From assembly GCA_948146395.1 (NCBI GenBank), contig OX411544.1, positions 93,669,232-93,733,231 on the forward strand: a stretch of DNA of 64,000 nt, given 5' to 3'. The position numbers and the translations under genes are program-made. Numbering within the stretch: the first letter of the stretch is position 1; each line of letters opens with the position of its first letter. Positions 32,497 to 42,800 of the stretch are shown here, in pieces. The stretch comes from Fragum whitleyi. Lineage: Eukaryota; Mollusca; Bivalvia; Cardiida; Cardiidae. The notes beneath the pieces were generated by a model. It worked only from the letters and a program-made list of their open reading frames with translations. It ran no database searches and was not told where the DNA came from.

Positions 32497-33446
32497 GCAT
32501 TGAATTTTACCCGAAAAATCCATGGTATTGTATGTTTACAAATGAGATATATTTCAATTGTCCCGATCATTTTCCCGGTATTTCTTACCCGGAGTTAAAT
32601 GTTTTCGAATGTCGTAAAAATTTGTACTTTCCTTTCGTCTGCACTTCAAGATGACGTTTCAGACACAAAATATGGTCTTCAACGGTCCCTAGGCCTATTG
32701 TAGGGCGAGTGACAGACAAACCAGGACGAGTTACTTTTTCAAGCCACTTGCCCTGCAGGACGAGTGCCTTTTTCTGAATTCTTTGGACCCTGGACTGACA
32801 TATTGAAACATTCAAATCATGATAACTATTTACCTATGCCTTTACTCTAACGAAGTTTAACCCTCGTCATGCTTAACCTGAAATATTCCTACCTTAGAGG
32901 GAGATACAGGCAACGATCAACAGATGCACTTATGTGTTCTAACCTTAGTCTTTACCACTTGATTTTTGATGTTTAATCAAAATACCTCAAAAATCGTATT
33001 TTCACAGTAAATAATGATGTATATTAAGTGTGTCTAGTGCTTCAAAATTTTGATTTGTATGTCATTTTTTCCATGGTTAGATTCCGCATGAAAAGGATTA
33101 AGATATTGTCCCAAACAAACTAAAATACAGGATACAAAGATAGTTGGTCTGTGCATGATATTTCCAACAATTTCACATGTGCTTTGAGGAGCCTAATTTT
33201 AGTATGAGTCATCAAAAATTGTCTTTTAATTTGGAATATTTAGGAAATTAAATTTAGTTGTTTGCTTTCAGTTAAAATATTTTACACATTTTTTTCACAT
33301 CTTCATAATGGTATCAAATAATTTGCTCAGGCCGAAACAATACAAATGATTGCATTCAGCAAATGCAAACATTATTGTAGGTTCTGTCTGAAATTGATCA
33401 AGTAATTTCTGGTTGTTACGTTGTTGTACATATTTTAAAATTTAAT

Positions 33447-33786
33447 ACAGTCAATCTTGCCCGACCACGTCTATTAAGCGACCACTTTTATTAAGCGACC
33501 ATTGTAAAAAGTCCCTTCACCGTAAGTGAAATTTCCACAAAAGTGGACATTCTTAAATGAAAAAATGTTTTTAATCTTATGAAGTTAGAATCCATTAGAA
33601 TCGTCTCATTGAGACGATTCTTATGGGTTCGAACATCCTAAGATTCAGTCAGAATTATGTTGCAGTCGTTATATTCTATCAAAAACACGTCTTTTTAACA
33701 CTTACAATTGTATTAAGCGACCATTTCCATTAGCGACCGCTTTTTAACGGTCCCATCAGTGATCGCTTAGCGCAAGTTTTACTGTA
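33447..33786. mobile_element. Palindromic MITE (TTAAGCGACC family)
   Basis: Ends ATACAGTCAATCTTGCC and GCAAGTTTTACTGTAT are inverted. The interior has repeated TATTAAGCGACCA blocks and the central palindrome AGAATCGTCTCATTGAGACG-ATTCT. It ends 58 bp before the first numb coding exon. Relatives at 23256-23700 and 37905-38220. Confidence 0.7.
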
Positions 33787-33845
33787 TTCCCTACTGTATG
33801 AAACAACATGTTATGTCACTTCATGGGAATGTATTATTTTTTTAG

Positions 33846-36800
33846 GCAGTGTTGTTTTAAAGACTTGTGAAAAGATGCCCATGGAGGGTTTAAAGAGGCG
33901 ACTGAGTTTTCGTAAGAAAAAGAAAGATAAAGTTCCTGAATGTTCCAAACCACACCAGTGGCAGGAGGATGAGAAGAAAGTCAGAGAGGGGACATGCAGC
34001 TTTCAAGTTAGGGTAAGACATTATGTTTGTTGATATATTGTATTATGGGCCGGAGGCCTAAATTTACAAAATAAACTTCTGTTCTGTTCTGTTCTGTTCT
34101 GTTCTGTAAGTTAAATACTTTTTTCGTGTGGTATTTAAAGTAGAGAATATCTAATCTTAACCCCTGTCATGCTAAGAAAAAATCTTTGCAAAATAAGTGT
34201 AAAATCAACGTGCTAAAAGCACTGGAAGTTACTTCCAGTTACCAAATATGATGAGTATTGATTTCAGAAATGCCATGTTTTACACCTTTCTGGTTTAAAA
34301 ATGAAATTCAGGTTGTATGAACTAAGATCAGACTGCACATATGTGCAGGCTGATCTTTGTCTATACCTCCTGTCAAAGCAGGAATATTCCGGGTTCAGCA
34401 TGACAGGGGTTAAGAATCATGATCTTTCAGTAGCTCACTCACCCTGTAATCGTTATATCTGCTCAAAAATGATAAAGTGAGAGAGTTAATGTCTTACCCA
34501 TTATATGCTGTTAACATAAAGCTTTGGCAGAAAGTTTACACTAAGATCAGCTCTTCAGATACACAGTCAGATCTTGGCCCACCCTGCTTGCTTCTATAGT
34601 GAAGAGATGGAGAGAGTATTATTTTGTTGGTTACATAGAGGTATGAAACTCAAAACTTAATCACACTGTGAGTCTGTGAATATTTGATGTGGATTCAATA
34701 CATGAGTATGAAAAGGTTTTTTAGTTTCATACCTCCAAAACATTATTATAGTCCGTTTGACTTCTATATGGACCAACCTTTTCATCAATCACATAAAATT
34801 GGGCTTGAATGAAGGATGTCTATACGGTAAAATGCTAATTTCAGCTTAATACCATTCCAAAAAATATTTTTTGGAAACAAAATGATTTTAAAATAGTGAT
34901 TTTGTCTATCTAGTTAATGATAATTTTTTCGCATTTTCTTCTCTTAAACACGGGGTGGCGAAGGCTCTTTAGTTGCAACAAAATGTAAACAAATAGTTAA
35001 ATCACATGGTTTTATACTAAACATTTGACAGAAGAAATGTCCATTATTCCGTATTTGGAAAAGCTAATTAGCATATATCGACGGTCAAGACATCTTAAAT
35101 TTATATATCCTTTGATTTGTACCGTTATTACTCGTCTGCTTATCTAGTTTTCCTCGTGAAAATCCTATCGTCTTCGAAAAATAATCCTTTTTGATTGGTC
35201 TAAATGAGGAAATTTGGGGTTCATCTCAGAATAAATAAAAAAATGTATCAATTATCTGCTCAAACAGTTTTTGTAACAAATACAGAATACACTAAGATTT
35301 GATATCCTAAGGAAGTAGAAAAATCTACAAAATTGATTTGACAAAAATACTCGATTTTATACTAAAACGACTTATCAAAATTCATACACTTTTGACTCGG
35401 CCCCTATGCAAATCAGAGCTATTTTTGGATAGACAATTCGCTGTTCCGTTTATTACAGACAGGAGTAGGTATGAAAGGCAGAAAGTTAACATGTATATGG
35501 ACAGACAAAATCATAATTATACTTTCAAAATTCCGAAAAAATAAAATTCTTCATGGTATTAGTTGGAAAATATCATAGGACTAGAAAAAAATGCGATTCA
35601 TTAATTCGATTCTGAGATTTTTGGCGAAATGTTGGTCCCTATAGAAGTCAAACAGACTATAATAATACTCTCTTCTTATCTTATAATTTTACATCAAGAA
35701 GCAAAAAGGTAAAGATTTATCCACAATTAGATGTAATTTTACAGCTCTACTTTCCATGGAAGTTCAAAATAGCTGTAACCTCAAGAATATTTTCATTGAG
35801 TAATTACACCTTTTTTAGTCCAATCTGAATATGCAAATGTCGATTGACACAACTAGAATTAAATTATTGTGGAATAACTTAAGCCAAACTGATAAAAATC
35901 AGGGCTTCATATTTATGCTTGTCCTTCACACATGTGCAGTCTGATCTTAGTCCACAAACCTGATTTGAATTTTTTTACCAGAAAAGTTTAAAAATGATGA
36001 AATACTTTTTAATGCTGCCTCACAATTGGTGTAGTTAGTGCTTTTAACACTTCAAATTCAACACAGTTTTTCAGCATGACAAGGGTGAATTTTATTCTTA
36101 AATTATAGTGCTTTTAATATACACACAGAAGGAAAATTCATGCAGAACAAGTAAGGCGACACCAAATAAATTTTTAGATTCTCATCCCCGCCCGCCCCTA
36201 AAAATAACGCCCGCCCCGAAATTTTTTATTTGTGACAAAAAAAAAAAAAATTCCTGACGTTCGTTAAAGGTGTTGAGGTGTTGATTCAAGGAAAATGGTT
36301 GGCTGCATTCCTTGTATTGCAACATGTTTTATCACTTGAAATTAGTAAAAAGAAGCCGCCTTAGCGGGAAAGTATCTTGAAGTCGAAAGCAACAAATCTT
36401 TCTCTCTATTTTCAGGTGATTTCGCTAGACAAGAAGAATGCTTATATGACCTTATATTTACAGATTGACGCATCTTCAATATGTCGAGAATAAGGTCGCA
36501 GTTATACGACAACTTGTTTTTGTATCGTAGTTAAAAATAAATGCTGTAACTAATGATTTGCTCTATGGTTTTGCTGATTTTCCACATTCTTACTCGTCTG
36601 GACTATTTCTAATTACCCGAGACCATTGAAAGCATTTCCGTTTTCGAATTTCCTATCAGTTCTATCTAAAGTAATAAGCTTTGTTTCGTGTATTTTCAAA
36701 CCAATCAAACATTATTTTACTGCATTTCTACAACATAGATGTGACAAAAATCCATCCTCGTCGTCATTCGTGTTTTTTTTTATTCTCAAAATTACTTACT

Positions 36801-39800
36801 ATTTATTTGAAAATTAAATCCGGGTCCAAATATCCGAGGAATAAAGACTCGAGAAAATCAAAAAAAATCTCGCCTAAAACAATTTCAATATGACGTCAAT
36901 CTGTAATTTTCTCTCACGTTTTAAACCTTTGATCCAGAATAGTTTATTTTTCGGGGAGGGTGAACGGGTGATCAAAGACGCCGACACCAGATGTTCGACT
37001 ATTTTGGGGACAGTTTCTTGACTCGGCACGCGACGCACGCTTGAAAAACCTGATTGATGTTAACCCTTTCCATCGTCAGGGTGAATAGATGGGATTTAGA
37101 TGACTCTCTTCACGGATTAAATTTTATTAAACAGGAATACTCTACCGTTTTTTTTCTTGTTTTTTTTTACAGCAGGTAGGACATTATTTCAAAATAAAGA
37201 GACGATATAGAACAATTATAAATTCACGCATTTTTTTATTGAACAGGACCGAGGTAGATTTGCCGATACGGTGATTATAATTTCTGACAGAAAGCTCGGG
37301 TAGCTTTATTTATTTCTCGTCAGATTGCCTCTTCATTACCCGGTTATCTACCAATAAACAATGGAAATGCAAAGTTTATTCTGAAAATAATGTGCGAAGT
37401 TCACTTTGATATAAAATCATGAAAAAGAAAGTAGTTGGTCAAACAATTTACGATTCGGTGCCTTCACTTCGTTATAATAGCTTGGATCATCTGTGATTAC
37501 GAACTTTGGGTGTCTGCATAGCGCCGATATCTGAATCATTTTGATCAGTGAAAAAATAGAAATGCACACTATTCTGAGATTAAATTTTATTTATTAAACA
37601 CTTTGAACAAATAATTATCAAGGAAATTCAGTCTTCAGCAGTCTGAAAAAGAAGAAGTACCAGTAAAACAATATGAGCGCCTCAAGTAATTTTCTTTTCT
37701 CTACGGCATTGAACTCAAACTCTTTATAAACCAGTAAGCTCCTCGGCTTTGTTACTTGCCAAAACAATGAACCACCCCCCCCCCCCCCCCCCCCCCCGCC
37801 CCTGAAATAGAAAATAAAAAATAAAAGCCGTCCACCCGCCCCTTTTTTTCTGAAAAATCGGATGAGAATCTAATAATTTATTTGGTGTGGCCTAAACAAG
37901 GAGTATGTGCAATCTTGCCTGAGCGTCCAATGTCTATTAAGGGACCGTTTTTATTAAGCCACTGTTTTAAAAATGCCTTCATTTTAGATCAAAATATCTC
38001 ATTAAGTAGGTATTATTGGTCTAAAAAATATTTGAAATGAATTGTGTGTTGATAAAACTCACAAGATTTGTCGCAATGAGACGATTCTTGTGAGCTTTAT
38101 CATCCTAGGGTTAGTGAAAAATTCACAACATTATGCATATTTGATAAAAATAGTATGCTTCTTTTTTGTGAACAAAAAGTGTATAGAGTGGCCTTTTTCT
38201 TAAGGTCTGCATTTTAGGCTTTAGCCCCACTGGCCAAAGACCAATGGGGCTATTGTCATGTGTCCATGCATTTGGTCGTAAACCTTTTCCTTGAAAATCT
38301 TCTCTTCAGAAACTACTGGATGAATTTCAACCAAACTTCATAGGAATGATCCTTGGTGACCATCTATAAAGTTGTTCAAGGATTTTTGATCCAATGAAAA
38401 ACAAGGTTTCAATTGGTAGTGGCTAATTTTCATATATGGTAAATTGTGACTATTCTCAGAATCTAATCAATGGATATCAACCAAATTTCATAGGAATTTC
38501 TCTGTATCTTATATAGTGGAAACTTTGAAAATCAATCATTTTCTCAAACTGATTGATATCAACCAAATTGCATCAGAATGAACCTTTATTGACCTTCTAT
38601 CAGTCTACAAAAAATAATTTTGATCAGATAAAAAATTTCTTTTATTTGTTTAGGTCATATCTCTTATATGATATTTAGTGAAAACATTGAAAATCATATC
38701 CTCAACAGCTAACCAATGGATTTAAACTAAATTTCACTAGAAGGTTCCTATGGTGACCCTCTATCAGTCTACAACATTTTTGTTGGGATCAGATTAAAAA
38801 TGTGTCTTTTATGGCAGAGGTCATTTAGCAAATCTTTTTCGTAGCTCCTACTTCATTGATATTAACATAATTTCACTTAAGTGATGCTTGGGCAGCCCTT
38901 AATCAGACTACAAAAAAAAGATTGTAATTAGATGAAGAATGTGTCTTTTATGGGCTATTTCTCTATATGTTATATAGTGGATACTTAGAAAATTATTTTC
39001 TTAGAATGTAACTGATTGATATCAACTAAATTTCACTGGGATATTCCTCTGGTAAACCTTTATCAGACTAGAAAATAGTATTGTGATAGGATGAATAATA
39101 TGTATCAAACTGGCAGAGGTCAATTTTCTTAATGTTTTTCATTGATCATGAATTTCTCTTTGCAGAAATATTTCAGCATGTGACCTCATTCTTGTAGAAA
39201 AAAATACTTAAATTCTCATCTCACCATATCAGTTGATTCAGGCCTGTAGAGTGAATCAGCTGCTCAAGCAGCTCTAGTTTGTGGTCAAGTTAGTAGAAGC
39301 TTAAAATAATTTTTACTGTATTTCCAAGCCCTGAAAATGACGCAACAATTGTCATTTTATTCAAAACAAAATTTGAATAAGCATAAGAATAAGGGCTAAG
39401 ATATGTTAGTGAGACTGGTATAAAGATATAAACCCTTGTCATGCTGAATAAAAATCTTTTCAAAATATATGTAAAATCAAAGTGCTAAAAGCACTGGAAG
39501 TTACCAAATGTGAGTGAGTATTGACTTTAGAAATGCATTGTTTTATACATTTCTGATTTAAACATGAAATTCAGGTGGTATGAACTAAGATCAGATTGCA
39601 CATAAGTGCAGGCTGATCTTTGTCTATACCTCCTGTCAAAGTAGGAATATTCCAGGTTCAGCATGACAAGGGTTAACTTAAATAAGTGATGCTGCATGCA
39701 GAGAGATATATAAACTAGACATCTATTTTTTACTGATCAACTGGGCCATAATTACTAAGTTCTTTGAGAGAAAATCAATAAGCCCAGCATCATAGTGTAA

Positions 39801-42800
39801 ATAAATCTAAACGGACTTACTTCTGCTGAAAAAATGGTAGCTGATTGATAGATATAAGAAATATAACAGGGTTTCAGATGAGAGGGAGTTAGAACAATAT
39901 AAATCAGTTATGATATCACATCCTTACCCTATATTGTGTGTACTCATTGGAATCATCTTGATGAGAAAATTTATTTAAGTAAATTGACCATTCTCATGCT
40001 GAATAAATATTGGCTATAAAATTTCATCAAAATCAAAGGGCAAAAAGCACTGAAATTACCAAATGTAGGTCAATTTTTATTTGAAAAACTATATCTATTG
40101 ACAATTCTGGTTTGAAAGTAAGAAACAGTTGGTGAAGACTAACATCAGACTGCACATAGGGCTGATGTTTGTCTATAGCTCCTGACAAAGCAGGAATAAT
40201 CCGGTTCAGCATGACAAGGGTTAATAGCAATAACAGGATTGAATTATGTAATATTTTACTTTCAAAGTGCAATAACTCTCTCTTAATGGAGCTTCAGATA
40301 TAAGGCCCTGATATTTTAGAATGTTAGAGGGGTTTTTGACGCTGCTGAACAAGATATAAGAAAATTATTTGTTTTCCACAATGTTTTTCTTTTGAGAGGC
40401 ATAAATAGGAGGAGTGTGCGGTAATCATTTGAGTAATTTCGTTACAATTTCTTATTTTGAAGAAATAAAAGAAAGTACATTAGCAAAATATTTTAGAAGA
40501 AGGAGAAAGTGTAGTGCAATTTAAGTATTTCTCCTTATTCAACTGAATTTACAGGGAATTTGAATGCTATATAACTCTTTTGTGTTTCATAGATAAAAAA
40601 AAATTATACATCAGACAATGAAATCATAAAACAAATCATGGGGAAAGAAATTAAATGAGATTTATTTCTCCATTGTGAACTATGATTTTCTGTGTCAACT
40701 TCATGAAAAAGGGTTACTGTTTAACTTTTTTTTTCTAGCAAAAAAACTCAAATCAAGATGGATGACTGTGCCCTAAATTAGTAATGGAAATGCAAAGAGG
40801 ATCAAAATGAGCAGGAATCTTTTTGATCCATTCCATGCAGTAAAAGTTAATTAATTAATGGCACAAATCAATAAAGCTGAGCACTGGTACTTTTTATCAT
40901 CAATGTAGCCTGAAACCACCCAAATCTAATAATATATTGGTAGGGAAACAAAAGTGTTGTAACTACTGCTTGAAACAAGCTGTAGTTACAACGTTTTAAT
41001 TGCCAATTGATGATAAATTGGAAAATTCTTTTTACAATCCTCCTTTTCCAACCCATTACTTCACAGCTCTACTTTATAAAGTTCTGAATGAAAATAACTT
41101 GCATAATGATGCATCATAGCACCATTACAAATTCACGGTCAAAAATAGTTAAAATGAAATACATATTTGTATTTCCTCCATATTTTTTGATGTGGGGTCT
41201 TTGTTAATGACTCAATTTATCCTTGATATTTTCAAATTACTTGAAAACTAATTCAGTAAAGATGCATTGCTTTTTAGCTCACCTGAGCAGTGAGCACAAC
41301 ATGCTCAAGGGGAGCTTTAAGTATCACCCTGACTCTGTCATCCGTCCTGCGTCGTGTGCCGTGGGTCGTCAACTTACTTTAAACTTCTTCTCCTCCTGAA
41401 CCACAAGGTAGATTTCAATGAAATTTTATCAGAATGTTCTCTGGGTGACAGTCTTTAAAAATTGTTCACTAAATTCTGATTGGCCCATTAATATGGGCGC
41501 GGCAGGGTGGGGCTTATTGTGAGCCAGAAATCTTTGAGCGACATACTCCTGAACCACTGGACTGATTTCAATGAAACTTTACAAGAATGCTCCTTGAGTG
41601 ACCCTTTTCAAAAATTATTCAAGAAATGATGATTGGCAGATAAATATGGGCGTGGCAGGGCAGGGGTTATTTTGAGCCTGAAATTTTTGAACAACATCTC
41701 CACCTGAACCACTCCTGAACCACTAGGCAGATTTCAATGAAACTTTACCAGAATGTTCCTTGGGTGAAAAATTGTTCGCGAAATTTTGATTGGACCATGA
41801 ATATGGGCGTCGCAGGGCAGGGCTTATTTTGAGCCAGAAATCTTTGAATGACATCTCCTCCTGAACCATTGGGCAGATTACAATGAAACTTTACCAGAAT
41901 GTTCCTTTAGTGACCATTTTCAAAAACTGTTCGCAAAATTTTGATTGGTCCATAAATTTGGATGTGGGAGGGAGAGACTTTTTTTGAGTCTCCTCAGTAA
42001 TGAATGGTTGTGCAGCGTGTTTTCTCACTTGAAATCTTGGAATTGAATTTTCTCTGCATTAATTATGCAAATCTGAATGAAACTTTGCCAGAAAATTACT
42101 TTGATGAGTTCCACTGGACCAATAAATTTCAGGTGAGCAATTTAGGGCCATTCTAGCCCTCTTGCTTTGGGCATGATGGTAGATCTCATGATTTATGTCT
42201 GTAGATAGTAAGGTCAAGGTCAACTGTTATATTATAAAGTCTGGGTCATCTGTCAAGGTCAAACATCCTAAGATTGACTTTTTGGGGTATTTTTGTTTAA
42301 ACTTTGTTCTTATGTATGGTTTTCAACTTCTATTCCATTCAAGTGTTTTTCATAATGCTCTATTGTTGTAAAGCTAATATTATTTAGTGCTGAAATATGC
42401 ATTGAGTGTAGAGTTGCAGGGTTTGAAGGGACACAGGTTTTGCACATCTGAAACACGAAAACAAGATGCCACAAACCCACAAAAACATGAGATGTGAGTC
42501 CCATTGACTGTAGGAAACAACTTCAGAAAAGAATTAAAGACTGCCTTAAACAGTCTTCAATTCTTTCCTGTAGTTGATCCCCAAATATTAATATATTTCT
42601 ATCAATTTCTTTACCTCCAATCAGGGCATAGCTCAAAATCTACAAAAGAAAAGATTAAAGCCTGAAAGAAATAATCTATACTTTAAACAGGGACTCCCAA
42701 AATTTAAGAAAGGACCCCTTAGATCCTAATGATTGAGTCTTTTGGACCCTATTTTGTTGATATTAGATTAAAACCCTCAGGTGTTGATTTCTCTTTCAGT

